Of a stretch of 28,436 nucleotides of DNA, positions 16,063-24,461 are shown in pieces; the first letter of the stretch is position 1; each line of letters starts with the position of its first letter. Under the pieces are notes generated by a model that was not told the origin of the DNA, did not search any database, and saw nothing but the letters and a program-made list of their open reading frames with translations. The stretch covers positions 1-28,436 of the forward strand of contig JAIERC010000003.1 of NCBI GenBank assembly GCA_019747165.1, in the 5' to 3' direction. Position numbers and translations under genes: made by a program. Origin of the DNA: Sphingomonas sp. GTDB lineage: Bacteria > Pseudomonadota > Alphaproteobacteria > Sphingomonadales > Sphingomonadaceae.

Positions 16063-16893
16063 TTAGAGCTGAACGCGCCGCGACGCGATCAGGCCGGGTG
16101 CCTTGGGATCGGACGAGACATAATCGATTCGGACGTCGCGGCCGATCAGCTTGGCCTTGATGTCGGCCGGTAACGGCAGGAGCACGTCGCGATCGGTGTT
16201 GGGTGTGTAGATGGCGATGCCGCGCACATTGTAGACCGGGTTCGCCTCACCCGCGATGGTCAACCGCAGATCACCATAGGTCGATCGCGTACCCGCGCGG
16301 GTCAGCTTGATGACCAGCAAGTTGTCTGCTTTGCTTGTCAGGGCAGCGGAATCGACGCTGGCGATGGCATCAAGTGCCCCCACACGGACGATGACCGGAA
16401 TGGTAATCGACCGCACCGCGATCAACTGGATCGACAGAGCGCCGTCATTGGCATCGCTGGCAGTCGAGGTCGCGGCCCCCGCGTTGGTCGGCGCCGACAT
16501 CAGCCGCAAATGGCTGCGATATTCCCCGGGCGCGAGACCGGCCGGCAGCGTAACCGACACGCGCAGTGACTGGCGGGCGCCGGGATTGAGGACGACACGG
16601 CGCGGCGAGAAGCGGATCATGTCGGCAGCGAAAAGCTCGCCAGGCCGCGTTTCAGTGACGGTTTCGAGCGCACCATCCGAGCGCATCCGGCGATTTTCGA
16701 CATCGATGCGGAACGCAGTCTGTTCATCGCCCTTGTTGACGAGGATCAGTTCGGTGCTGCGTTCGGTGCCGCCAAGAACGACGCGGGTCGGGGCAATCAT
16801 CAATTGGGCAGCAGCCGGACTGGGCAGCGCGGGGATGACGATCGCAGCCAGCAGCGGTGCAAGGCGCAAAAGGCGTTGAGGTGAAAAGCGCAT
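16063..16893 (-). CDS. Periplasmic fimbrial chaperone (PapD-like)
   Basis: A 276-residue exported protein with a signal peptide ending in SPAAAQ. The first Ig-like domain (MIAPTRVVLGGTERSTELILVNKGDEQTAFRIDVENRRM ... MIRFSPRRVVLNPGARQSLRVSV) has the strand pattern of PapD-type chaperones. These complete the fold of pilus subunits in the periplasm and deliver them to the usher. The second domain ends in VRIDYVSSDPKAPGLIASRRVQL. The proline-gated LPAGLAPGEYRSHLRL motif is typical of the alternative chaperones that accompany DUF4402 proteins. It sits between the pilin and usher genes on the same strand, 96 bases after the pilin stop. An AAGGA site lies about 12 bases before the ATG. Confidence 0.88.
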   Translation of the reverse strand: MRFSPQRLLRLAPLLAAIVIPALPSPAAAQLMIAPTRVVLGGTERSTELILVNKGDEQTAFRIDVENRRMRSDGALETVTETRPGELFAADMIRFSPRRVVLNPGARQSLRVSVTLPAGLAPGEYRSHLRLMSAPTNAGAATSTASDANDGALSIQLIAVRSITIPVIVRVGALDAIASVDSAALTSKADNLLVIKLTRAGTRSTYGDLRLTIAGEANPVYNVRGIAIYTPNTDRDVLLPLPADIKAKLIGRDVRIDYVSSDPKAPGLIASRRVQL

Positions 16894-16989
16894 GGCAGGG
16901 GCTTTCCTTCAAAAATGGTTTGGGGATGGACAGGGTTGGAGTCCGGATCGCGAGGGGGCGATCCGGGCTCCTTCCCCTGCCAGAATCGA

Positions 16990-17484
16990 TTACTGATATT
17001 CGACAGCGACGACGAAACGACCGGTGTACTTGCCGGCAGCCTGGCGGACGCCAACGTCGAGCGTGCCGCCGACGGTGAAGTGGTCTTCGCCCTTGACGAG
17101 ACGGCCGGCGTCCTTCGAACCCGTGAAGTTGAACACCTTCATGCCGTTGCCCTTGTCATTGGTGATCTCGATGCCGTCTGGAAGTGAGATGGTGTAAACG
17201 GCGTCTGCTTCACCCTTGACTTCGAAGGCAGCGGCAGTGTGGTCGGACGTCAGGCAGGTCAGCGCCGCGCCGCACTTCTTGTCGCCGCGTGGCGACACGA
17301 CAACCACGTCACCCTGCGTCAACGACGGCGCGATGGTGCCGAAATAGAGCGGTGTGTTGTTCTCGATCTGCAGCGGTGCGATGATCTTGGCACCGGCGCC
17401 CGCTTCGGCGGTAACCGGAGCAGCCTGGGCAGCACCTGCAAGCGAGAGTGTGGTAAGCGCTGCAACAGCAAAAATCGTCTTCAT
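16990..17484 (-). CDS. DUF4402 family secreted pilin-like subunit
   Basis: A small exported protein of about 164 residues before processing. The signal peptide is MKTIFAVAALTTLSLAGAAQA, followed by a beta-rich DUF4402 domain (ENNTPLYFGTIAPSLTQGDVVVV ... DVGVRQAAGKYTGRFVVAVEYQ). Two cysteines (KKCGAALTC) could form a disulphide. As the only DUF4402 gene beside a chaperone and an usher it is the probable major pilus subunit. I start it at the ATG at 17484, which has AAGGA 8 bases upstream and gives a clean signal peptide; the ATG at 17502 adds six residues and lacks a ribosome site. It is first in its operon and divergent from the sensor kinase gene. Confidence 0.88.
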   Translation of the reverse strand: MKTIFAVAALTTLSLAGAAQAAPVTAEAGAGAKIIAPLQIENNTPLYFGTIAPSLTQGDVVVVSPRGDKKCGAALTCLTSDHTAAAFEVKGEADAVYTISLPDGIEITNDKGNGMKVFNFTGSKDAGRLVKGEDHFTVGGTLDVGVRQAAGKYTGRFVVAVEYQ

Positions 17485-17827
17485 GGTCATTTCCTTATTC
17501 ATCTTGGTTTCGGGCAGTGGATCGGGGTCCGCTGCTGCCGTTCAGATGCGCCACGATGGGCAGCGCTGTCGCGTCGGCATCCGGCTCGAAAATGACGGAA
17601 TAGGATAGCGGCCTGCGCCAATCGGCGCGATCGTCATCATTTTTTCATCCTTGCCATGCGAATGGCAGAAACATCCCTGTGGCCGGTCATCGGAACCGAC
17701 CTTTGGCACAGCTTGGCTATCCGAAAGTATAGGAACCCCCTACGGACGGGAACTTGCCTTTGCCCGCGCTTCGTCGCCATGAGGCCCTATCCGAAAGGAT
17801 AGCGACCAATCCACGGAGCCGAACAAC
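17485..17827. promoter_or_regulatory. Divergent regulatory region with two GAAA-centred dyads
   Basis: This 343-base spacer separates the pilus operon from the two-component genes. CTATCCGAAAGTATAG (17717-17732) and CTATCCGAAAGGATAG (17787-17802) are near-identical dyads 70 bases apart. The second is a perfect 6-base inverted repeat around GAAA. GGATAGCG recurs at 17603-17610. The dyads are good candidates for binding sites of the adjacent LuxR-type regulator. The kinase TTG start has GGAG 9 bases upstream. Confidence 0.55.
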
Positions 17828-20278
17828 TTGAGCAGCGATCCCGACAGCAGCGACCGCCAGAACGAGGGAGAACTGGCGCGGCTTGCCGCGCTGGCGGCGC
17901 TCGACGTGCTCGACACCCCGGCGGAGCGCGAGTTCGACATAATCGCCGAACTTGCGGCCGACCGCTTCAATACGCCAATCGCACTTGTCAGCCTCGTTTC
18001 CGCCGACCGGCAGTGGTTCAAGGCGCGTATTGGCCTTGATATCCCGGAAACGGCGCGCGACGTGTCGTTCTGCGCCCATGCCATCGAAGGTGACGACGTC
18101 ATGGTCGTGCCTGATGCCACGGAAGATCCGCGTTTTGCCGATAATCCCTTGGTCGTCGGCGAACCGCACATGCGCTTTTATGCAGGAGCCCCGCTGGTCC
18201 TGGCATCGGGCGCGCGGATCGGGACGTTATGCATTATCGATCGCCGCCGCCGTGGCCTCGACTCAAGGGAACGCAGGGCACTCAAGCTGATGGCGCAACA
18301 AGTCGTCGATCTGCTCGAATTGCGACGCCTGCGTCATTCGCAGCAGATTTCGCAGATCATCAGCGAAACGGCGTCCGATGCCTTTGTCTGCACCGATGGG
18401 GATAGCAACGTCATCTACTGGAACCGAGCAGCCGAACGGATGTTCGGCTGGACTGCGCGTGAGGTGCTAGGGACCAGCCTCGACATTATCATCCCCGATC
18501 GCCACCATCGTGCCCATCATGGCGGCATGGCGCATGTCCGCAAGACCGGGCAATCGCGCCTGGTCGGCCGCATGGTCGAAGTGCCGGCGCTGCGGCGCGA
18601 TGGCTCCGAATTTCCGATAGAGCTTTCGCTTGGCATGTGGAACGCCGACGACAGCATACATCCTATCGGTTTTGCCGCCATCATCCGTGACGCCAGCCAG
18701 CGCAAGCTCCTCGAGGCCGACCGCGATACAACGCGCGAGCGATTGGCCGAACAGATCGCCGCCATCGAAGTATCGAATGACGGCGTTGCCATCACCGATA
18801 CGGTGGGCCAGTTTATCTTTATGAACCGCAGCCATGCCGAAATGTTCGGCTATGTTGATGCAGCCGACTTGATAGGCATGCACTGGTCAAACCTTTATAC
18901 ACCCGAGGCGCGAGAGCGGCTTGAGGCCGAGGCCTTTCCCGTTCTGAACGCCGAGGGCCGTTGGCGTGGCGAATCCATCGGCGTGCGGCGCGACGGCTCT
19001 GCAATCCGGCAAGAGATTTCGCTGTCCCTGCGGTCGGACGGTGGCCTTGTGTGCGTTACCCGCGATGTCGGCGAACGCCATCGCAGCGAGCGCGAAATGG
19101 CGCGGCTGCGCGAACAGTTGCTGGTGTCGCAACGGCAGGAGATCGTCGGCCAGATTGCATCCGGCATCGCCCATGATTTCAACAATCTGATCGCTGCCAT
19201 CTCCGGGTCGGCGGCGTTGATCGTCGCTGATCCTGCTAATGGCGCGCGGCGGCAGGCAGAGCGGATAGAGACCGCGGCGGCAAATGCCGCATCGCTGGTC
19301 GCCAAAATGTTGTCGCTCGGCAAACGGACGCCTGACAACCGCGAGATCGACCTGGCTGCCAAAATCCGCAACGTCGTCGAATTGCTCAGGGCCAGTCTTG
19401 CGCCCCTGCACAGCATCGTCATGCAGCTGCCGGGCGAACCGATTAGGCTGATGGCCGACAGCACCGAAGTCATGCAGGTGCTGCTGAACCTGCTCGTCAA
19501 TGCCCGTGATGCGATGGACCCGGATCAGCCCGGCCGAATCACGGTGGGTCTTGAAAGGCTATTGCCCGGCGAACCAGCGGCCCGCCCCATCATCGGTCTT
19601 CGGCCGATCGGCCCGGCAGCACGGGTGCGCGTGGAAGACACCGGCAGCGGCATCGCCGAACAGGCGCTGACGGCAATTTTCGAACCTTTCCGCTCGGGCA
19701 AGGGGCGCTCTGGTTCGGGGCTTGGGCTGGCGGTCGTCAAGAGCATCGTCGAAGCCGCCGGTGGCGGGGTCGCTGTCGATTCTCATCCCGACAAAGGCTC
19801 CCGGTTCGACGTGTTCTGGCCGCTCGATCCACCCGAAAAATCGCGGATGCCGACGATGCGGTCGATTCCCGTCTCCAACAACATCCTGAAGGGCCGTGCC
19901 GTGCTCGTCGTCGATGATAATCCAGCAGTCGTCGACGTGCTCACCGAACTGCTTGAAGGTGCGGGCGCCGAAGTTGGGCCCTGTCTCGAAGCGCGCGACG
20001 CGCTGGCGGCGATCGACGAGGATCCTGACGCCTGGGCCTTGCTGATCACCGACTTCGACATGCCGGGGACGAACGGAGCCGAACTGGCAGCCCAAGCCCG
20101 TCGGCTGAAAGCCGATTTGCCGGTACTGCTCTGCACGGCGCTGCCGGAACAATATGGTCGGCAAAACCCGGCGCTGCACAGCTTCGATGCCATCATTGGC
20201 AAGCCGGTTTCACTCGACAGCCTGCTTGCCGGTGCCGAAGCTGCGATCGAAGCCTGTGCGGCAAGGATGGCGCGATGA
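17828..20278 (+). CDS. Hybrid sensor histidine kinase (GAF-PAS-PAS-HisKA-HATPase-REC)
   Basis: An 816-residue cytosolic hybrid kinase; no membrane segments are visible. A GAF domain (about 1-165; RLAALAALDVLDTPAEREFD ... FYAGAPLVLASGARIGTLCIID) is followed by two PAS domains (about 180-300 and 310-425). The dimerisation/phosphoacceptor helix has H449 in IAHDFNNL. The ATPase domain shows the N box LLNLLVNARDAM, VEDTGSGIAE and GSGLGLAVVKSIVE. A C-terminal receiver domain has D742 in LLITDFDMPG. The start is a TTG with GGAG 9 bases upstream. The stop overlaps the response-regulator ATG (ATGA), so the two are translationally coupled. Control of the divergent pilus operon is inferred from position. 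Confidence 0.93.
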   Translation: MSSDPDSSDRQNEGELARLAALAALDVLDTPAEREFDIIAELAADRFNTPIALVSLVSADRQWFKARIGLDIPETARDVSFCAHAIEGDDVMVVPDATEDPRFADNPLVVGEPHMRFYAGAPLVLASGARIGTLCIIDRRRRGLDSRERRALKLMAQQVVDLLELRRLRHSQQISQIISETASDAFVCTDGDSNVIYWNRAAERMFGWTAREVLGTSLDIIIPDRHHRAHHGGMAHVRKTGQSRLVGRMVEVPALRRDGSEFPIELSLGMWNADDSIHPIGFAAIIRDASQRKLLEADRDTTRERLAEQIAAIEVSNDGVAITDTVGQFIFMNRSHAEMFGYVDAADLIGMHWSNLYTPEARERLEAEAFPVLNAEGRWRGESIGVRRDGSAIRQEISLSLRSDGGLVCVTRDVGERHRSEREMARLREQLLVSQRQEIVGQIASGIAHDFNNLIAAISGSAALIVADPANGARRQAERIETAAANAASLVAKMLSLGKRTPDNREIDLAAKIRNVVELLRASLAPLHSIVMQLPGEPIRLMADSTEVMQVLLNLLVNARDAMDPDQPGRITVGLERLLPGEPAARPIIGLRPIGPAARVRVEDTGSGIAEQALTAIFEPFRSGKGRSGSGLGLAVVKSIVEAAGGGVAVDSHPDKGSRFDVFWPLDPPEKSRMPTMRSIPVSNNILKGRAVLVVDDNPAVVDVLTELLEGAGAEVGPCLEARDALAAIDEDPDAWALLITDFDMPGTNGAELAAQARRLKADLPVLLCTALPEQYGRQNPALHSFDAIIGKPVSLDSLLAGAEAAIEACAARMAR

Positions 20279-20892
20279 AGATCCTTATTGCCGACGACCA
20301 TGACCTGCTGCGCGACGTTTTGCGCTCCTATCTTGAAGCCGAAGGCGGCTTCGACGTCGAACTCGCGTCAAATGTCGAGGAAGCAGCCGCAGCAATTAAG
20401 GCAGTTGGGCCGTTTGCCATCATTCTGCTCGATTACACGATGCCCGGCATGGACGGTCTTGAAGGGCTGAGGCGGATCAAGGCTGCCGTCGGCGACACGC
20501 CGGTCGCGATTATTTCGGGAAGCCCCGTGGCCAGCATCGCCGAACAGGCGATTGAATGCGGTGCGGCCGGCTTTCTGCCAAAGACCCTGCCGGCCAAGTC
20601 ACTCGTCAATGCCATTCGCTTTATGGCGGCGGGCGAACGGTACCTGCCGATCGGTCTGCTCCAGGCGATGCAGAAAGAGGCTGAGGCGACGCCCTTTGAT
20701 GACCGATTGTCGCCGCGCGAACAGCAAGTGCTTCGCGCATTGTGCGAAGGCAAAGCCAATAAGGAAATTGCCCGCGACCTCGAACTTCGTGAACCGACGG
20801 TGAAATTGCACGTCAAGCTGGTCTGCCGCAAGCTTGGTGCCCGCAACCGCACCCACGCAGCGATGCTGGCCCGGGATGCGGGGTTCCGTTAG
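20275..20892 (+). CDS. LuxR/NarL-family response regulator
   Basis: A 205-residue DNA-binding response regulator. The receiver domain has the acidic pair in ILIADDHDLLR and the phosphoacceptor D53 in LLDYTMPGMDG, with SGSPVAS and the conserved Lys in FLPKTLPAKSL. The C-terminal LuxR helix-turn-helix is LSPREQQVLRALCEGKANKEIARDLELREPTVKLHVKLVCRKLGARNRTHA. Its ATG overlaps the stop codon of the hybrid kinase, marking them as partners. Likely targets are the pilus promoter and possibly its own operon, through the dyads at 17717-17802. Confidence 0.95.
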   Translation: MKILIADDHDLLRDVLRSYLEAEGGFDVELASNVEEAAAAIKAVGPFAIILLDYTMPGMDGLEGLRRIKAAVGDTPVAIISGSPVASIAEQAIECGAAGFLPKTLPAKSLVNAIRFMAAGERYLPIGLLQAMQKEAEATPFDDRLSPREQQVLRALCEGKANKEIARDLELREPTVKLHVKLVCRKLGARNRTHAAMLARDAGFR

Positions 20893-21485
20893 AGTTGGGA
20901 GCGCCCCCGATACTTGCAGAGGTTGAAACGTCCGTCACCCGGCCATTGGTGCCGTCAACTTTGGAGACGCCCTTCGGTCAAGCGTGATATCAACACCGTC
21001 AGTTTAATGCGAGCTGCGCTCGTCTGCGGCACGGTAGCCCTCCGTTCTCGACCATGCGATGCGAAGAATTGCCGAACGTCGGCTTTTGCTGAAGCCTGTC
21101 ATTCGATACCAACGACCTGAATGGCGGGTATGGCCGTTCCTGAGCGATGGCAGAGATGCTGAAAGCCGACCGGCAGCTGTTCAGCTTTGCGGCGATTCGA
21201 GCCGCCATCGTCGGATGACTTGGTCTGAATGGATTTGAGACAGACCGCTTTCAGATCGGATTGTAAGCAAAGCGGACCTTGAAGGGGGTATCAACCGGTT
21301 ACCGCTCTGCGCCCCAATCTCGGTCATTTTGAGGCGCTGAAGAACTCACCGAAACCGGCCGTTTGCCCTTGAGCTACCCCATCCCGTATCTTCGCAGAAA
21401 TCAATGATCGAAGGATAGAAAATTCCGCGATCATCATTGGCCTGATCCAGCTGGATCAATGGACGGCTCACCATCTTGACAAATA
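20893..21485. other. Gene-poor spacer with degraded sequence
   Basis: About 590 bases without a credible gene. It contains TGATATCAACA at 20985-20995, a partial copy of the MarR operator. It also contains a 13-base stretch, GACCGGCAGCTGT (21168-21180), shared with the right island margin at 27672-27684. The segment around 21120-21290 resembles the decayed intergenic filler common in sphingomonad genomes. It probably marks a junction between two cargo blocks. Confidence 0.4.
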
Positions 21486-21510
21486 TGTTGATATCAACAA
21501 TGTTATCGCC
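21476..21510 (+). promoter_or_regulatory. marR-type promoter with palindromic operator
   Basis: TTGACA at 21476-21481 is a consensus -35. A possible -10 TGTTAT lies at 21501-21506 (19-base spacing, weak). Between them is a perfect 14-base palindrome, TGTTGATATCAACA (21486-21499), the expected site for an autorepressing MarR dimer. The ATG at 21511 follows at once and has no ribosome-binding site, so the transcript may be leaderless. Confidence 0.6.
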
Positions 21511-21939
21511 ATGACACCTGCAACTGCCAAAGACATCGGTTCAACCTGCCTAGGGCTCCATGTCCGTCGGGCGGCGCGGCGGATTACGCGGCTATATGAT
21601 CTGGCGCTGGCGCCCGTTGATTTAACGATCGGGCAGTTCTCGGTTTTAGCTATGCTCGCCGCTCAGGAAAGTTGGGCGGTCCAGCCACTCGCTGATGCGC
21701 TCGGGACCGATCGTAGCTCATTGACGGCATCGCTAAAGCCGCTTGAGCGTCGGGGGCTGGTGGTATCATCCCCCGACGGCCACGACCGAAGGCTTCGCTT
21801 TCTAAATCTGTCCCCTTTGGGGGCTGGGTTGATCGACGAGGCGCATGCACTTTGGGCAAATGCTCAGCAGAAGATCGAAAGCCTTTTGGGCAGCGAAAGT
21901 GCGGTGGCGCTCCGCAGCGCCCTTAGCGTGCTCCAGTAA
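21511..21939 (+). CDS. MarR-family transcriptional regulator
   Basis: A 142-residue winged-helix repressor. An N-terminal dimerisation helix (HVRRAARRITRLYDLALAPVDLTIGQFSVLAML) is followed by the recognition helices (WAVQPLADALGTDRSSLTASLKPLERRGLVV) and the wing SSPDGHDRRLRFLNLSPLG with the conserved DxRxxxxxLT-like pattern. Its promoter holds a palindrome overlapping the core elements, pointing to autorepression. The MFS transporter gene starts 26 bases downstream on the same strand and has a second copy of the palindrome at its start. The inducer is unknown, probably a small phenolic or other toxic compound exported by the transporter. Confidence 0.93.
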   Translation: MTPATAKDIGSTCLGLHVRRAARRITRLYDLALAPVDLTIGQFSVLAMLAAQESWAVQPLADALGTDRSSLTASLKPLERRGLVVSSPDGHDRRLRFLNLSPLGAGLIDEAHALWANAQQKIESLLGSESAVALRSALSVLQ

Positions 21940-21965
21940 AGAATCACTTAGAGCGAGGGGTCATC

Positions 21966-23186
21966 ATGACCAGAAATGTTGATATCAACGCAAATGGGCG
22001 CAGCTGGGCCCTCAAGGCGCTTGCGGTAGGCTCATTTGCGACGGGCACCGAAGCTTATGTTTACGTAAGTCAGCTCGACCAACTCGCCATTGACCTGGGA
22101 ACCAGCCTTGCTGAAACGGGTGCGCTGGCCGCAGCCTTTGCCTTGACCTATGCGATCACTGCACCGTTTGTTGCGGCTTGGACAACCGCTTTCGATAGGC
22201 GAACATTGATCGTCGCTGGTCTTGCAGCGATTGGCGTTTTGAATTTTCTCGCAGCAACTGTCGTGACATTCAGCGCTTTGCTGGCAATCCGAATCGCATG
22301 TGGTCTGGCGGCCGCTACTGCCGGGCCAGCTTCTTCAGCAGCGGCCGCAGCGTTGGTGCCTCCGGAGCACCGCGGCCGCGCGATGGCAACAGTACTGGCT
22401 GGCCTAACACTGGCCTTCATCCTTGGCATCCCCATGGGCAGCGTTGTCGGCGCATGGGGCGGTTGGAGGGCAACATTTGCTTTTGCAGGAGCCATCGCAA
22501 TCTTGGCGGCAGTAATCCTCCGACTTGTCATGCCACGGATCGCTTCGACGAGCGCCAACAGCGTGCGGCAACTAGGCATCGCGTTTCGGCCCGACGTGAC
22601 GCGGGCGTTGCTGATGACCACAATTGGATTTGGCGCAACCTTCACTGTCGTGGCCTATATTGGGCCAATCGCTGACCATATAGCAGGTGTTCGGGGCGCA
22701 GGCGTGGGCGGACTTCAGGCGCTGATCGGCGTTGGCAGTATCGCTGGTGTCTTACTCGGTGGGCGGCTCGCTGACCGCCCAAACGCCCTAAAGCTGATCG
22801 GCTTCACTTTCGTTGCGTCTGCCATTGCGCTTAGCCTGTATTCACTGATCCCCTCTACCGGGCTGGTCCAGCAGCTCGCACTTTATCCGCTCGTCCTGGC
22901 GATGGTAGCGGGGGCCGCTGCGCTCTTCATGCGGACCCCGCTTGTTCAGACCCATCTGGTTCGCATCGAGCCGCCTCAGGCGCCGGTGCTGCTGGCGCTC
23001 AATGGTTCAGCAGTGTTCGCCGGACAGGGACTGGGGGCTGCGGTCGGCGGGGTAACGATCGCAACCATGGGCGTCGGAGCGCTCGGGTTCGTTGCCGGAG
23101 CTGTGGCGTTGCTGGGTGCGCTCCTGACGCTTCGGGCTTCGCCGACTTCGATCCACCGGACCGCATCGAAGATTGCCGCCGACTAG
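21966..23186 (+). CDS. MFS transporter, DHA1/AraJ-like exporter
   Basis: A 406-residue major-facilitator protein with about twelve membrane spans. The family signature appears in the loop after span 2 (AAWTTAFDRRTLIVAGLAAIG, the GxxxDRxGRR-like motif) and in LAGLTLAFILGIPMGSVVGAWGGWRATFAFAG (span 5, typical of drug/H+ antiporters). GGRLADRPN starts the second half. It probably exports a drug-like or metabolite substrate. GAGGGG lies 6 bases before the ATG. The 5' coding end (codons 4-8, NVDIN) carries a palindrome matching the MarR operator, so the repressor may also block here. Confidence 0.92.
   Translation: MTRNVDINANGRSWALKALAVGSFATGTEAYVYVSQLDQLAIDLGTSLAETGALAAAFALTYAITAPFVAAWTTAFDRRTLIVAGLAAIGVLNFLAATVVTFSALLAIRIACGLAAATAGPASSAAAAALVPPEHRGRAMATVLAGLTLAFILGIPMGSVVGAWGGWRATFAFAGAIAILAAVILRLVMPRIASTSANSVRQLGIAFRPDVTRALLMTTIGFGATFTVVAYIGPIADHIAGVRGAGVGGLQALIGVGSIAGVLLGGRLADRPNALKLIGFTFVASAIALSLYSLIPSTGLVQQLALYPLVLAMVAGAAALFMRTPLVQTHLVRIEPPQAPVLLALNGSAVFAGQGLGAAVGGVTIATMGVGALGFVAGAVALLGALLTLRASPTSIHRTASKIAAD
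21977..21989. promoter_or_regulatory. Second MarR operator copy inside the MFS gene start
   Basis: TGTTGATATCAAC contains the 12-base perfect palindrome GTTGATATCAAC and matches 13 of the 14 bases of the operator in the marR promoter. It lies 9 bases after the first codon of the transporter gene. Binding here could act as a transcriptional roadblock. Confidence 0.5.
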
Positions 23187-23305
23187 CTAAGCTGAAAAAA
23201 CAGAAAATGTGCCCGCCGGGATCGACCAGAGTAGCCGACAGGGGGCAGGTCATCAGGCACCGGGCTGAGGATTACGGCAGGCCAACAATGTAACGGGGCC
23301 TGAAC

Positions 23306-24163
23306 CTAATTGGCTGGGTCAAAGAAGGGCTGATCCCCGGCAACCGTCACCCGCGCCATGCGACGAACTGCCGGAAAATAATCTGATGCGGCATAGTGCT
23401 GACTTGCGCGATTATCCCAGAACGCGATTGAGTTGACGCGCCACACGAACCGGCATTGATACTCTGGAATTACGGCTTGGGCATAGAGATGGTCGAGCAG
23501 CCAACCGCTTTCTTTAGCCGACAAGCCTTTGATGTGGCTTGTGAACGCGGTGTTCACATAAAGCGCACGCTCGCCGGTTTCGGGGTGGGTGCGTACCACC
23601 GGATGCTCTTGCGGCGGGAATTTTTGGTGAAGCTCTTCCGCTGTCTTTCCCAGGCGACCAGCGAAAACCCGCGCGATATCGTGGACCGCGGTTAAGCCGC
23701 AGATCCAGTCTTTCATTGCCGGTGACAGGCCTTCATATGCGGCGACCATATTGGAAAACAGCGTATCGCCGCCAACGGCTGGCAGTTCGATGGCCCGCAG
23801 GATTGAACCAAGCGATGGCGCGGTTCGCCACGTCACGTCGGAATGCCAAAAATTTTCACGCCCCTTAGACTCCGGGCCATGTGCAATATGCAAGAGCTCT
23901 GGGTCTTCCTGCCCCTTCGGTGTGGCCGGGTGGATTTCGAGCGCGCCGAACCGCTTGGCAAAGGCAATGTGTTGGGCCGATGTCAGGTCTTGGTCGCGGA
24001 AAAAAACCACTTTATGCTTGAGCAGAGCGGCGCGAACTTCAGCGATTTGAGAATCATCCAGGGTCTCGCGAAGATCAAGGCCGAAGATCTCCGCCCCAAT
24101 CATCGGGCTCAATGGCCGCAATTCGAGGCGGCTAAAGGTTTTTGGCCGCGCTTGAACATTCAT
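23306..24163 (-). CDS. TauD/TfdA-family Fe(II)/2-oxoglutarate dioxygenase
   Basis: A dioxygenase of about 285 residues. The N-terminal LRPLSPMIGAEIFGLDLRETL and HKVVFFRDQDLT are typical of TauD/TfdA. The iron ligands are H107 and D109 in NFWHSDVTW and H256 in ASQHYAASDY. R267, 11 residues later, is the expected 2-oxoglutarate-binding Arg. FSNMVAAYEGLSPAMKDW and HPVVRTHPETGERALYVN are also family blocks. The ATG at 24163 is chosen because GGAG lies 8 bases upstream; a longer frame to 24214 is less likely. Family members release sulfite from alkylsulfonates, open aryloxyalkanoate ethers or attack alkyl sulfates; which applies here is not visible. It is divergent from the GMC operon. Confidence 0.92.
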   Translation of the reverse strand: MNVQARPKTFSRLELRPLSPMIGAEIFGLDLRETLDDSQIAEVRAALLKHKVVFFRDQDLTSAQHIAFAKRFGALEIHPATPKGQEDPELLHIAHGPESKGRENFWHSDVTWRTAPSLGSILRAIELPAVGGDTLFSNMVAAYEGLSPAMKDWICGLTAVHDIARVFAGRLGKTAEELHQKFPPQEHPVVRTHPETGERALYVNTAFTSHIKGLSAKESGWLLDHLYAQAVIPEYQCRFVWRVNSIAFWDNRASQHYAASDYFPAVRRMARVTVAGDQPFFDPAN

Positions 24164-24461
24164 CCGCTGTTCTCCAACCTTACGATCCCTGTGCTCGCCG
24201 TTCTTGACGGACAACCCGAAGTCTACCGACAGGGATGGAACGCCTGTCTTGCGCCACTGTCAACTGATGGCTTCTTAACGCCGCCGTCGCCTCCCGCTTG
24301 GAGCCTGCCATTCAGCAAACGACCTAGTTTCCGCGCCAGCGAACCAACCCCCTTTTGAGACCAGCCTTTGACTTCGGCACCACTGCGCGCATGATCACCA
24401 CTACCTATCGGAAAGTGGCAGGTCGTCGAACCTCCTATGCCGATCAAGGCTGGAGTGGGGC
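24164..24461. promoter_or_regulatory. Divergent spacer upstream of dioxygenase and GMC operon
   Basis: A 298-base spacer that must contain promoters in both directions. I could not assign -35/-10 boxes or an operator with confidence. A ribosome-binding GGAG lies 6 bases before the GMC ATG. Confidence 0.3.

Noticed and set aside
17700..17722. TGGCAC followed by TTGG, resembling a sigma-54 promoter
   Set aside because: The spacing between the two elements is too short and the -12 element lacks the GC.
17690..17760. GGAAC sequences resembling the -35 box of the EcfG general-stress sigma factor
   Set aside because: No GTT occurs at the required 16-17 base spacing for any of them.
24404..24415. 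CTATCGGAAAGT upstream of the GMC gene, resembling the dyads at 17717 and 17787
   Set aside because: The second half of the dyad is absent, so it is likely chance.
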